A DNA stretch of 64,000 nt from Hermatobates lingyangjiaoensis (Eukaryota > Arthropoda > Insecta > Hemiptera > Hermatobatidae): NCBI GenBank assembly GCA_026182355.1, contig JAPFBL010001617.1:248001-312000 (forward strand). Direction: 5' to 3'. The translations under genes were made by a program, and so were the position numbers. A model generated the notes under the pieces. The model was given only the letters and a program-made list of their open reading frames with translations. It did no database searches and had not been told where the DNA came from. Numbering within the stretch: position 1 is the first letter of the stretch; every line of letters begins with the position of its first letter. Shown here in pieces: positions 21,646 to 35,025 of this stretch.

Positions 21646-24600
21646 TTTTTCTTTGCACGATAACTCAAATAAATCAACCAAACAAACAATTCATTCTAAA
21701 AACCAAATTCAAACAATTCATTCAAACAATTCTAACTTATGAAACCATGGGCTAAATAAAATGGCTTTCCAATAAAATCACCAAATACAATCATAAAATG
21801 AATCATATTCATCTTTATATAAGTTAACATAAATACAATATTCAAAAACTGAGAAGGGTCAAAACAAACAGGCTGCTCCAATACATGGAACAACGATTAT
21901 TTAAACTAACATTACTGTTTTGTTTCCTAGTAATTTGATTATATATAAATTATTATATTTAAAATAAAGTTATCTTAGGTGGTGTTACTCCATAATTATT
22001 TTAATAAAAGAATTTTATATACGAGTAATTATTCAAACTATAACGCTAGTAGTCATTTTTTTTTCTTTTCCGATGCCCACACTTATAGGCTTTCACCTTT
22101 TTGTGCTGTTCTAGAGGTGAAATTGTGGCTCATTTATTATTTGGCACTCATTTTAGTTATGGGACTTAACTCCAGTGTATTTATAGTAGAGATATTTAAC
22201 GAGTACCTGACATGAAAGGCTCGGGATCGAAAGGTTAACTAACGTCTTCTCCGAGGACGAAGCTTAGTCTCCCTTTCTCTTGAATTTCGGTATTTGTTGA
22301 GTAATTCTTGGTTCAACATGAGTAGGTTTGTTAAGCTTGTATATTCGTTTTTAAGTTATGTCATAAAGAAGCCTTTATACTCAAATGTTAACATTACGGA
22401 TAATATTTTTATTCAATTTCTCTTAGGGTAAAGCCAAAGTTCTTATTCTAAGTAGATGTGTTATATTCAGTAAATGAAGGCTATTAGTGCAATATAAGTT
22501 TATATTAGGTAAATTACAGTATTATTTGAACTAAGAGTTCCCTGTTTCCAATGAAATATAAAATGTTATACAAATGAATTAAATAGTCCTAAAGTTTCCA
22601 AACCTTAAGGATTATGCCCAATCTGCAGAAATTTATTAAAATATTGAGATAAATTCCATGAATTTTTGAAAGAGGATAAAGACAAATTCAGGTGCAGTTT
22701 ACGGCCTATCCTCATAACTAGTAGTTAAAAACCCATAGAAGAGACTGCAGAGAAAAAGAAACTTGTAAATAATACTGAGTGATTTAATAAAGAATGTAGA
22801 CGGCTAATGGTAATGGTAGGTGCAGCAACAGCTTAAATGATTCACATGTAACCAAAAGTTACAGTACTGAATTACATAAAAATATCACACGAGATTCCTG
22901 TGAAAAAAAAGGACTTGTTGATAGGAGTAGTTTAAAATACGTTTAGGCAGAAATAAAAAGACTTGAAAGTTCTGTTACCAGTGTGGTAAGTGAGGAGTGG
23001 ACTAATGGAATGTTCTCAACAGTTCTAGTTAAATAATATGTAAAATTTGTCATTCATTTCGAAATGTTGAAACAAGATGAAATTTAATTTAAATAGATTG
23101 GTGTTATTTATTCTATAAATTAAATAATTCATTAAGATAACGTCAATATTTCTGTTCAAAAAGACATGTTCTTTGCTTGTTTTATTTTTTGTTTAATAAC
23201 CCAGGTATAAATAAACTGACTATAATACATATATTCTAAAAGTTAAGAATGTATACTGTATTGAAAGAAGTATCAAAAAAGTGTAAAAATCAATGATACG
23301 AAATAACTGTATACAATTTCTGTTTAAAAAAACTTCAGAAGAGAGAAAAGGGGGACTATTCTCCAAAATGAACTTAGTACTCCAGTCATTCAAAATACTA
23401 AATTTACTTTTGTGGATGTACTTATTTTATTTTATAGAGAAATAAATTCTTTGAATGCTATTTTTGATGGTAGTTATTTGTTCTGTGCGTTTATTTGTAA
23501 AATTAAATATTTGTACGTGAAGTAACCTGGAATTCCTCGAAATGAAATATTGTTTTCAGTAGTACATATTGTTTATATATATATATACTGCATTGAAACA
23601 AGGATAGTTGTTTTGTAAAGTAAACTACTTTGAAATCATGGTAAGTGGTTTCCTTGAGTTTTGTAATTGATTCATTCTTATTTTACGTAAGCAAAGCTAT
23701 CCCATGAGCTGTACTATGTAATATTTCGCTTAGATCTCATACCAAAGTAGATTCGTCACATCTCGATAGTAAATCAAACTTTTGTTTTCCAACGCTCACT
23801 CTCACAAGGCTTTCACCATTTAAGTAAACTAAACGGGCACCACTCTCTTCAGTTATGCCTGTCTAAGTTCAATTTATATGCACTCTCTACCTATTCTTCC
23901 TTAAAAGTTTCCTTAAGCATTACAGAAACACTCACACAACATGCAAAGGCACTATAATGTCATAAAAACATGTATGACATTTGATAATGAGATTAGTTTC
24001 AGCTGTCACAATTTAATATGTGATAAATTTGTTATATAATGTTACATCAATCTTTATGAAATAAATTCAAAACATTATGATCAGCGAGTCAAATTACTTA
24101 TAATTTTATGTCACTCGGTCTGTTTCTAATTGTTTATAATAGAGGCTGATGGAAAGTACAATACATGGAAAACAAATGATATTATTGGTACCCTTTGCTC
24201 TGGGATAAAGTACAGCTCTACGTTATTACTTTCCTTATGTCTTATCTTGTTAAATCGGGATTTAGTCACGTTTCTCAACTGTTATCAAAAGCTAGAAGCT
24301 GATAACAGTGCCAAAAACTCTTTTTAATATTGTTAAAAGAGGTGATCTTCAACTATCATTAACATGCAAAGAAACTTTGTTATCATTAAGATACAAAGAA
24401 ACTCATCGAGCAGGATCGACCATAGGAATCTCAACACACGTTCATTTGTTTTATTCACACATTAACCCTTTTTTTTTTTAACCAGTACATAAACAATGCC
24501 GCAGTGAATTGAACTGCCTGATGAACTCTGCTCTCTATGAGCTTGAGTCGCATTTCATGGCAAAAATATTGTAATTACTAGACTACCCGAGACCCTTTGT

Positions 24601-25060
24601 GTCACTCAGAAATTATAGCAATAGTTATTGAAATAAATTCACTGAACATGATTAACAGGGATAATTTTAATTGTTGTTTCTTGTTATTAAGGCACGGAAA
24701 CAGATTCTTATATGGCCCAAGCTTTTGATATAGTATTCTGAACATGATTCAAGATATATACATAGTAAGTATATTTAGCAAAATAAAAATCATTTAAAAG
24801 TAAAAAAATCGTTTATTTTATCATATAAATAAATAAAACATCAATTCAAGTTATATACACAATGAAATATATTTAAAACAAACAAAACTTGTATATTGAA
24901 ATATTCAATTTATTTACCTAACATAAAATAACATTAATGAATGTTTTTTTTTTATAATATTACCTTAGAACATTCGTATTTTATCTGACAGTTGTGTTCA
25001 AGTTTCTTTCTAAAATTATTCATTTTTAACCTCTAATTTAGTAGTTTATTATATATTTGT
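21646..25060. other. Upstream region of the GSAP-like gene
   Basis: Likely holds its 5' untranslated exon and promoter, but no TATA, Inr or CpG signal stands out. 22075-22270 is a repeat-like block of higher GC; related sequence (ATATTTAACGGGTAC) recurs near 42325. No coding exon was found. Confidence 0.5.
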
Positions 25061-25067
25061 TATATTT

Positions 25068-25380
25068 ATTTATAGTACATTTGCACTACTGTAATCAGCG
25101 AGCACGCAAGCCTCTGGGCTTCTCTGGATCCATACTTTTATTTTATTACCAGTGTTTGTATTTCGCAAATTTTAAATTAAAATTTTGTTTGTTTGTTACA
25201 AATATATATAATACATTTTCACTACCGTCATCGTAATTACCATTGTTTATATTACGCAAATATTAAATTAAAAAATAAATTTTTTTTGTTGCGTTTATAT
25301 ATAATGCATTTGCACTACTGTCCTCGGCGAGCACACAAGACACTTGCTACCCTGGCTCCAATTTTGGGATTGTAGTGATA
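25068..25380. repeat. Diverged tandem repeat, three units
   Basis: Units begin near 25068, 25203 and 25300 with a TATA-ATRCATTTKCACTACTG motif and share TTGTATTACGCAAATTTAAA-like middles. Two units carry the GCGAGCACRCAAG block. The unit length is about 100-135 bp. Confidence 0.55.
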
Positions 25381-25399
25381 ATTTTCTTTTATTTAACAT

Positions 25400-28140
25400 T
25401 ATTCAGGTAATAAATAGTATATATATTGCAGGTCTCTATCTCCACGGAAAATGGGTGAACAAACAAACAAAACTCACGAACTTTATTAAGTTCTTATAGA
25501 GATATCACTATAATTATGATTATTATTATTATAATAATTGTAGAATACTTTATTTGTATTTTATTAATTTCAATCTAAAAATAAAACTTAATGATATAAT
25601 ATTCCTTTGATAATTAAAACCTAAAATTAAAATTGTATTAGTGAAAAATTGAAAGTTTGTCTTATGTCTAATAGGTATGAAGGGGTCCACTAAGAACAAA
25701 GGAAAGGAAAGAAGTACATGGGTTAAAAAAGGTTGAGATTAATGTTTATACGATATTGACTCTTACTATAGAAAGGCCTAATCTATATTGCAGGACTTAA
25801 TATAAAGTATCTAGACAATACTATAATGCAGGTCTATTATAAAGATGGTACTATGATCAAATTAGTTTCATGTTACAGTGCTCAGGAGGTATTTCTCATA
25901 CACTTTATACCCCAGGTTCTCGAGGGCCCATTTCAACTTTGAAATCATCATAAGACGTTTTATAGGCCAAACCTATAGACTAGACCTTGGTCATTATAAG
26001 AATGAATTAAAGTATTTCATCTACAATATCAAAAAGGTGAAGCAACTCCAGACTCCCCATCTCCATCTAGGTAAAAAAGAGTAATAATAAGTAATGGGAA
26101 TTTATATGGAACTTTACCATCCAGACATTATGTTTTCAACATAGTCAGCAGTGTACCAGTAGTTTTTGTGTGATGCAGGGTCGTGAAACTTGTCTGCGAG
26201 GTTCACCTTGGGCGTATCCCAGAGTATGAATGGCACCTATCTTAGGCTAGGGATTGTTACTCCAGGGATGCAGCGAAAGAGTTTCAATTTAAAAAGGGCA
26301 TCAGCGTAGTTTTGCCATAAGTATTATATGGCCGAAAGGATTACGTACACTTCATTTTACCAAAACATTATGTTACAATTAGCATAAGTGATATATTAAT
26401 TTGAAATAAGAAGTTTTGAATTAGAACTCATGAATAATATTGCTCTTATAACGCTTTGGTAGACCAAAGTGTCTAAAATAGGGATGCTTAACAAATTCTT
26501 AACTACAGACCAAAAACCTCTATGGTTTTTAAAAGGATCACACATCCCTTCCACTTTACGAGAATTCATAAGGAAGTACTGTACAGAAAATGAATTAATG
26601 TTTAAAACTTCATTTGACCAAAATAAATTTGACAATATATATGTTACCGAAATTATATTTATTTTTATGAATTCAATTGATTGAATAATAAAGGACAAAT
26701 CATGATTCTATTACCTGTTTATCTAATAAATCCTCTTGATTAGATATCACAAGTATGACTTATTTGCTAGGCGACTGTTAACTGCTCCCCTATGCTATTT
26801 TAAAATGGATCTTCAATTCTAAAATCACTTATAACGTTGGGTCAACCTCTAATACTGTTATTAATTTAAAAGAATATTCTTTTTTCAGATCACAGTTTAA
26901 AACAATCATCCTCAAGAAATAAAGGTACAATTGATATATACCTAAAAGTTTTATTAAATCTTTAAAAATACTCTAACACAAAATTATTATAATATAAATA
27001 TATTTTGACCCGATTACCTTTCGTAAATGTAGAAAAACATTTCAAATCGCATTCAGTGTTAAGTGAATATTTATATATTTAATACAATTACAATGAAATT
27101 CCTAATATTTTAAGTATTGCTATTCCTGAAGGATACTGGTTACAATGGTTAGTAAAATAGTTAATTTACAAAAGTATCACATAATTTGTATGCAAATTAT
27201 TCAACATAAAGAATAATTTTCATAGTAACAACAAATTTTTAAGAAATTTGAGAGCTAATCAAATAGAGAATCCATTTCTGCCAAAATAGTTTTCGAGTCA
27301 CACATACTTAGTACTATCCCTTCTATTAACAGATGGATGTATAAATATATTTTACAAACAAGGAGAGATCCAAAATCTAATTTACATATCCTTATTTTTT
27401 ACTATTCTGAGAATGTTTCATACTCATTTCTGTTTTCTTTGCCCTTCAATTAAATAAGACAAATAAGCCTATTTAACTTATTCAATTGTAACTTAAAACA
27501 TAAATCAAAAAAGTTAACAGTCAATAATTGTTTCTATAACTAGCTTTCAATATTCACTCAACAGTCTACAGAAGATATATAGAAACCAATTTGAAATAAT
27601 GTATAAATGACAAAAATAGAAATAAGGTCAAATGCGATTTCCAGAATGCTTTATACTCGTAGATAGTACTTAATAATAATGAAGGAACGAAAGGTAATTA
27701 GGTGCTACTCTTTATAGGATAACTTAAAGATGTTATATCTGTTTAATTTATGCAGAGTTGCAAGAAATATTGATACACATTCTCTGGCTGGTTTCTGAAT
27801 TAAGTGTCTAATTGTCACTTAAGAAAAATTCACTGAAAATATTATTGTTATCTTAAAATTATTTTGTAAGGTATAAAATAATGTCATCACTACTCTGTTA
27901 ACTATGTGTGAACACATATAGGTTAAATTATATGCAATAAATTAAAAGTTAAATGGTAGATAATTTTCTTCTTTACTTGTATTAAGTTACTTGCTTCTTT
28001 TTGACTCACCGATATCGAACCTAAAATTCGTATTATTATCATAGATTTGTTATGAAAAATATATTTTTTTTTTACTGAACTGAACCAGTCTACGATGCGC
28101 ATTTTTTTATAGCAGGAAGTGGTGTAATACATGTTAGCTT
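25400..28140. other. Intergenic AT-rich sequence
   Basis: No gene or named repeat recognised. The open frame at 26469-26684 has no family resemblance and no good splice sites. Confidence 0.5.
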
Positions 28141-28147
28141 ATTCATG

Positions 28148-28327
28148 TATGATTAATATTAGAAATAGACAAAACCGTCATACCTCGTAAGTTGATATCG
28201 GAGATGTTGGAGCGCTTTCGGATCTTGTCCATCTTCGTTCGCAACTAACAGATCCGAAAGCGCTCCAACATCTCCGATATTAACTTACGAGGTATGACGG
28301 TTTTTTCTATTTCTAATATTAATCATA
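28148..28327. repeat. 77-bp foldback (MITE-like or PLE-end palindrome)
   Basis: Arms 28148-28224 and 28251-28327 pair with about two mismatches around a 26-nt loop. Each arm contains GATCCGAAAGCGCTCC. The loop sequence read on the minus strand, CGAAGATGGACAAGATCCGA, resembles the CTGAAGA...GAAA layout of PLE ends. Confidence 0.85.
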
Positions 28328-29429
28328 CTAACCTCAGTGGTAATAACAATATGCATGTATTTTTATTCATGTAACAAAACAGACTTCATAGTACGCTTTA
28401 GACATCGACAGCAGTGCTGACAGAGGGCGCTGAATAAGAGACGCCTCAGGAGTGTCATCTGGACTTGGGGACCCAAACAAAGGACACCAACCAGGATGAT
28501 AGTTGCATGTGGGTTTATTTTTCTTTACCATTCTACTCTACAGCGACTGTCAATGTACTCAATTGATTGAATCAACACTGACTGCCTTTCGTTTTCCTAA
28601 CCCTCGTTCATATGGAACAAGAACAAACTATCACTATGTCAAAAATTATCAGTTAGTGATTATACTTTTGCTCTTTTTTTGAAGAAGAGCGATTAGCAAA
28701 TATATCTTTAATACCATTGGAAGGGATGTTGCAAAAAAAAATTATTAAGATATAATAGGTCTGTTTTGTAAATGAAGAAAACGGGGAAAAATAATTTATA
28801 AAATATGTTGATCTGACTTATGCTTAAATTATATAACTTTGACATATACCAGAACTATTTGATTATGACTCAGCCATGACTGACAAAAATTCCGCAAAAT
28901 TTTATATTACCATTGAGTTAATATTAACATGTTTGTACTGTTGCAGGTACAGACGAAAGGATACCTGTACACGGGTTAGTAGGCATGTTTATGTGTTTAC
29001 TGCATACAATCATTTCAGGTTTATGCTTTTCCATATTTCAGTACCTAGCGAAGCAGACATTCAACCTCGTACAGTGTTCAAAACCTTCTCACTTTCACAG
29101 TTCTTCCCAGACCGATCGTGGTCTATTAGGGCTCTAGAAGAGTGATTCTCAAAGGGTGTCTATAGGATTTTTAGGTGTCTCTGAGTAATTCAGAATAATA
29201 TATCCAGACATAGAAAAAGGCACTATACCTCACCTTACTCATTACATCTCTGTTTTGTGAACGCATCATTATTATGGGTGGTAAGTAATAGGGACTTTCT
29301 TCTTAAGAAGAACTACTCAACTCAAACATATTATATAAGCAGCAAATTTGTTTTACCAATGGCGAGATGACATTTGTTCACCACTCTGAGCAAAAATTCA
29401 ACAATTTGAACATTATTTCCATTCACTAT

Positions 29430-30850
29430 TTTCATGTCGTCCTTTGTGTAGAAACTCTTTTCAGGAATAGGGAGATGATACTGAATTTCTTATTATAATT
29501 TTAGTCTATGAGGCAACTTATAACTGTTGAATAGAATAACTTTTATAATATATTTAAATGGATATTTTATAGCTATTTCTATAGTCAAAACAGGCTAAGC
29601 AATGGATTGAAGAAGGAATTGGAGCTCCTCCCTATTTCTATCAAACATTTTAGCCCCAAGCACTGAAAAAGATGCCAAGGCTCATCAAGTTTATATTTCC
29701 CTGGCAGAAGAATAAACAAACTGAGAGTAAGTCTCATTTTCTTTATTTTTTAATGATTATTTTTATCATATTGTATTATTTATTAAAATATTAGAAGATT
29801 TGGATACAGAGTGCTTTCAGCTATTTGTAGAATTAAGAGCTCCTCAACTTCAAGCAGTTTCAGAACCACTACCCTAGAAACATGACAAAGGCTTTTCAGG
29901 TATATGAAGATGTGTGATTACATTCTTATTATAATTCTACTTTGTATGTTACTTGTCGTTGAATACATAGGTATATTGTGTTTTTTAAATCTATATATGC
30001 ATCAATTATATGCATTTCTATCTAGTCTCTTGTGTAACTCATATGTTATGTATCTAGTAAAGCTCTTGATGTGCAGGGAGAGGTTTGTTTACATGTTTCT
30101 TTAATTATATCAAAGGTATATGTGTGAGGGACCCCATATATGTTGAATAGAATATGTCTTTGATCTATTTAAAGCTACCGTTGCTTATATGTTTGTAAAC
30201 TACTCTCCCATGTAACTCATATCGTGTTGGGGTCTAGAAACGTATTTGAAGTGATGAACAGGTGTTGATCACACAAGTGATCAACTCATGTGAGGTAAGT
30301 TATGGCTGTTGTATACAATAATAAATAGACGTTTTATTAACTATAAATTTAAATTTTCATAAATATTTCCCTATTTTCATGTCGTCCTTTGTGTAGAAAC
30401 TCTTTTCAGGTATATGGAGATGTATACTGAATTTCTTATTATAATTTTACTCTATGAGGCAACTTATAACTGTTGAATAGAATAGCTTTTATAAGATATT
30501 TAAAATGGATATTTTATAGCTATTTCTCTTCTACTCTCCCACTTAACTAAAATATAAAGGAATGGACACCGTTTTGAGAATTATGAAGAGGTATGATTAT
30601 ATTCTGATATTCAATTCTGTTTTATGAGGTAATATTAAATTAAGTGTTGTTAAATAGGTATGTGTTTTAAGATCAATAAGTCAACATTTATATAACAATT
30701 TTTATTCTACTTTTTCATGTGATTTATATGACTATAGAGGTGGAAACAGTTTTGATGTGTATAAACAGGTATGATTCTCTTTATTTTAGTTATACTGTGC
30801 ATAAGAACTTTTTGGACATATAGATCAATGTCCAATAAAAGACAAGTAAA
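29430..30850. repeat. Diverged tandem array, about 5-6 units of roughly 155-200 bp
   Basis: 29434-29583 and 30376-30528 are nearly the same sequence (GTCGTCCTTTGTGTAGAAAC onward). Between and after them, further units repeat the elements CAGGTATATGAAGATG, TTCTTATTATAATTYTACT, GTTGAATAGAATA and CTCATATG. Divergence differs between units, suggesting an old satellite with one recent copy event. Confidence 0.6.
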
Positions 30851-30899
30851 TAATGAATACATATTGTTATCAATATTCTTTATTTTTGTTCTATATGTT

Positions 30900-33480
30900 A
30901 TTTTTTTAAGTTTTTTTTAAAAAAATCTTTGGTTTTCTTTGAAGACTACTGTATTTGTTACAATAAGATGAAAGTTTGGGACTAATAACAGCAGTCTAAA
31001 ATTAGATCTTTGATTGTAATTCCATGAAAATAAATATTTTGAGGACTTTTTGGAATTTTGAAGGTTAAGGGTTTATCAACGGCCAGAGGGGTGGCAAAAA
31101 TAGTTTTTACGCCACTATAGAGGCTGACTAATCTAATTTATCTGAGTAATCGCATTTGTAAATTATGGATATATCTGTGACTTGGATGATAATATTACCT
31201 TTGTGTCCAGATTTTGTATACTTGACTTAGATCTGTGAAACTGATCAGGAACCCCTAATATATCTATTATTTTATCTGATTTTTATTATCCCACTAATGA
31301 ATGAATAAAACTTATTAGCTTAGCACATATGCCAGCAGCCAGTACTACAATCTAGGAACTCGTATTATCTCTCAGAGTGCCTAGGCGTAGACTTCGGGTG
31401 ACCCGGGGATCCTATCACTTCTTAGCATTTTCTTATCTGGTTATTAATCGTATAAGCAATTAACTACACTTAGCTGATATCTTTATTCAATTTCGTTACT
31501 CTAATCTAATCTTAATGTAATAAGAACTAGATCAGAAATACTTTATTCTAATACATTTCCATAATTCAATTATTAAAAATATACTTTACTTATAAATGAA
31601 TTTAATCTTAAAACTGAATGTTTTACATTCTATATGAATTAATCCACTAAAAATTTGATTAAGATTACACAAGAAGTTAAACTGTCTAAAAATGCTAAAG
31701 TTAACGTTTCTTCATTGTTAATCCTCCCTTGGTCACAATGGTTCTGAGAGATCTGACTAAAACCAGTGCAAACACCCTATGGTTGTGCTTGAGTTCTCGA
31801 TGTTTTCCTCATGGACCATTTTTCCCTCAACAATATATCCCTAAGTGAATGATTATTATATCGCTAGTTAAATTTACTCTGGGTACAACAGGTTTATTTC
31901 TTTTTCCAAAGATGGTTTAAAATTTTTTAATTCTGAATTTTTTTGAAATTTAAAAGTTTAATTTTGTTCTTTTGGTAATAACCTAACAATAACAACAGTA
32001 ATGACTGTTGTAAAGAGTCTCAGATTTAAGTCAGACTCTCTGGTTAGAATCGATTATTTAAAAATCTATCTTATCTAAGAGATTTCTTATCATAAAGCTG
32101 CTTTATCTAATCACCTATATCCAGAATCGAATGTATTACGATAAGAAAAAAAAAACTGGATTGCAAATTTTACAGTTCGCTTCCATTTATCATTGATTCA
32201 GTTCGTTGCGGAGTTTTCATTCTTAATTTATTTATGAAAGCCAGTTCGAGAGTTTATAAACAAGAAATTTAAGTCCGGCACATTTTTAATAATATCATTA
32301 AGTAGACTTAATAGGTAAATATTTTGAATAATTTATTCATTTCCGGTGAATACATTTCATTTTAGAATATGAATTTAAGAAAGAAATTATTAACAAAACA
32401 TTCAGTTTAGCTGAAATACAGGGTCAGAAAGCAGTCAGTCTAGGACAATCCATCCATTATATTCAATTGATGGTAGTTTAAAATAATACTCCTAAATGGT
32501 GATACACAATTATGAATGCTTTAATAATTTTCGATGTGTATGTCTGCTTTCGTCATATCACTTGGCCCGTTATTTCAATAGCTTACTAAAAAGATGCAAC
32601 TGAATTTTTAATTTATTCGTAAGTATAGTAATCATGAAACAAAAATTCAATATCGAGATTTTGACAGATTTGCATGTTCCAAAGTATTTTTTTTAAAAAC
32701 TGACTTTAATGAATTATTTTGAAATTTAAGCATTTAGAAAGATTAGAAAATATTTGAAACTATTTAAGCAAACATGTGGTCATGTAAATTTTAACTTACA
32801 TGTGTATTTATTTAACTTATATGTGTATTTTTATATTTTTACCGATTTACTGGTTAGGAGGTCCCCTAAATCCATTTTTGGATTGATTATGCCTGCCTGA
32901 ATATGATTGGCCGGTTGTTTATCGAAAATATTTTAAACACTCCTCACAAGTCATACGTTTTGACAAATCCAAATAACATTTAACTGATATTTAGATTTTG
33001 GTGATGCAAATTTCTTTATTATTATTTGGTAATATTGATATATGGTGAAGGGACTCTATCGTTCTGTGTGTCAAAACGGGTATTTCAAATCGTTCTTCCG
33101 GTCTTTATAGAAATATTGAATAACGTTTTAAATGTATTCTTAATATTGATTAACATAGTACCAATTTCAATATTTAAAATATTGAAAAGGGGAATATTAT
33201 ACTTAAAAAAGGAAATATTAAGTTCTATCTGTAGGAATTTGTCAGATTGTTTCTCCTCACAAGCTTTTAGATTCAATCATAAGTCAAAATTTTTACATTT
33301 TATTGAACAAAAATATTTCCAGCTGTTTTAAAAATCTGGGTTTTTTTCTGTTATTCCTTTTGTTACTTCCATAATAATACCAAAATTTGAATCTCTAGAG
33401 TTAGTAGTTTAGAAGAAAAAATGTTCTCTAAAACACATCTTGACCAAAAAAGTGACTTTATATCATGATTAATTGCTTCC
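30900..33480. other. Intergenic AT-rich sequence
   Basis: No gene is recognised. Only short frames without family resemblance. Confidence 0.5.
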
Positions 33481-33489
33481 AAACAATAG

Positions 33490-34107
33490 GGCACATCTGC
33501 ATTGTGAGGCCCATTTTTGTATAAAATGTTAATTTGATCCATCAAAGATTGTATACTGTATTGATAATTCTAAGTTGCTCCTCTGTCTCTCTTCATGTTT
33601 ACCTCGCGTATTTAAGTAATATGAAATCCCGTTATCCTAACAGGTTATGGGCCCAGACTAGCTTAATGTTTGAGACGTAGAAATTTGCATTCTGTGCAGC
33701 TGTTTTTAATTTGTGCTTAGGTGATTAATCTCCTGGAAACTTTTTATAAGGATTTTTAAGAAACCTTTTAATAGGATGACCGAGTCATCCTGTACGTTTG
33801 CGTTACATACCAATGTTACATGTGCCGAAAAAAGATAAGAAGGAGAAGAAACTTGAAATGAAAAAGGATAAAGAATTGTTAGCAGCTCTTTCATCTGTCT
33901 TGACAAATAATTAAGAATGGATCTTTGACAGTGGTGCTTCGTGCAATATGGTCATGAAAAAGGACTGAATAAATAACATTAATCCTGAAGTTCAAGAAGT
34001 CACTGTAGCTAATTACAAGAAGATAAACTCTGAAGGAAGAGGACTTGAAACATTGGTGACGACATTAAAATAAACGGATACTTGTATGTTCCTGAGTTGT
34101 CGACTAA
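33490..34107 (+). mobile_element. Copia-type LTR retrotransposon: LTR end, primer site and protease fragment
   Basis: The LTR-like block ends in TTATCCTAACA at 33642. It is followed at once by GGTTATGGGCCCAG, the copia-type primer binding site that pairs with the anticodon region of initiator tRNA-Met. A frame at 33918-33941 reads WIFDSGAS, the aspartic-protease motif (catalytic Asp in DSG) of Ty1/copia Pol. Most of Gag is missing and stops interrupt the frame. The element is split at 34108 by the mariner and resumes at 35026. The start of the LTR was not located precisely. Confidence 0.7.
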
Positions 34108-34109
34108 TA

Positions 34110-35025
34110 CGAGGTGTGTAAATAAAGTAGTGAGACTGATTTTTTTTTAAATTTTCTATTCAAATATAATTACAATGTGATATTGTCACCTTCAAAATAG
34201 TTCCCTTCGGAAGCCACACAGCGCTGGAGACGGTCCTTCCAATCATTGTAGCATTGCTGGAACTCGGATTCTGGAATGGCCTTCAGCTGGTCGGTTACAG
34301 CAGTTTGTATGTTTTGTAGTGTCCCGAAATGAGTTCCCTTGAGGTGATTTTTCAATCTCGGGAAGAGGAAAAAGTCACAAGGACTCAAGTCTGGTGAATA
34401 AGGAGGCTGAGGAGCAACAGGAATGTTTTTACTGGCCAAAAACTCGTTTATTGAGATGGCAGTGTGACAGGGCGCGTTGTCGTGATGCAACACCCACTTG
34501 TCTTTGATGTTTGGCCGCACACGAAGGACTCTTTTTCGAAGTCTTTCAAGGACCTCACTCATTCTGACTGTCAAGCGTCGATCTGAACGCACAAGGTTCC
34601 GTACTCTGTTGACATTTTCATCGGTGTTTGCACTTGAAGGCCTTCCGCTTCGTGGTTCATCTTCAATCGACTCTCTTCCTTCTGAAAATTCCTTAAACCA
34701 CCGAAAAACCTGTGCCCTTGATAAAACACGTTCTCCATAGGCCTCCTGAAGTTTTTCAAAAGTTTCGGTTGCATTATGTCCAAGTCTGAAGCAAAATTTG
34801 ATTGCACACCGCTGCTCAACTTTGAGGTCACTCATTTTTAAAACGCTCAAGAAAAAACCATTTCACGAAAACCAACGCTACGGACAAACAAATGACTGTG
34901 GCGAGTTCAGATTCATACTGGAGGCGCATCACACGTGCACCTGACGCTACTCAAGGCCACGCGTCTCCAGCGTTGCCAGATCGAAAGCGACGTTGCCAGT
35001 CTCACTACTTTATTTACACACCTCG
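34110..35025 (-). mobile_element. Mariner transposon, internally deleted, inside copia
   Basis: Terminal inverted repeats CGAGGTGTGTAAATAAAGTA at 34110 and its complement ending at 35025 extend about 30 bp (through GTGAGACTG). They are flanked by the TA target duplication (34108-34109 and 35026-35027). At 916 bp it is shorter than the roughly 1.3 kb of full-length mariners. Removing it with one TA puts the two copia pieces into one frame, confirming the insertion order. Confidence 0.92.
34170..34850 (-). CDS. Mariner transposase with an in-frame internal deletion (226 aa)
   Basis: The N-terminus has the HTH_48-type domain (VEQRCAIKFCFRLGHNATET, then VFRWFKEFSEGRESIEDEPR) and a second helix region up to SDRRLTVRM. 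Residue RM is then followed directly by SEVLERLRKRV, so about 119 residues of a usual 345 are absent, including the first catalytic Asp (the GDE motif). The second and third Asp remain, in HHDNAPCH and SPDLSPCDFF, as does the C-terminal GNYFEGDNI. The frame is open end to end, so a protein could be made, but DD34D catalysis should be lost. Confidence 0.9.
   Translation of the reverse strand: MSVLKMSDLKVEQRCAIKFCFRLGHNATETFEKLQEAYGERVLSRAQVFRWFKEFSEGRESIEDEPRSGRPSSANTDENVNRVRNLVRSDRRLTVRMSEVLERLRKRVLRVRPNIKDKWVLHHDNAPCHTAISINEFLASKNIPVAPQPPYSPDLSPCDFFLFPRLKNHLKGTHFGTLQNIQTAVTDQLKAIPESEFQQCYNDWKDRLQRCVASEGNYFEGDNITL

Noticed and set aside
26469..26684. Candidate exon with ENELMFKTSFDQNKF
   Set aside because: The opposite strand is equally open, there are no convincing splice sites and no family was recognised.
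29137..29420. hAT terminal sequence (GTGATTCTCAAAGGGTG) with a transposase remnant
   Set aside because: The terminus is short and common by chance in several families; no transposase motif could be read downstream.
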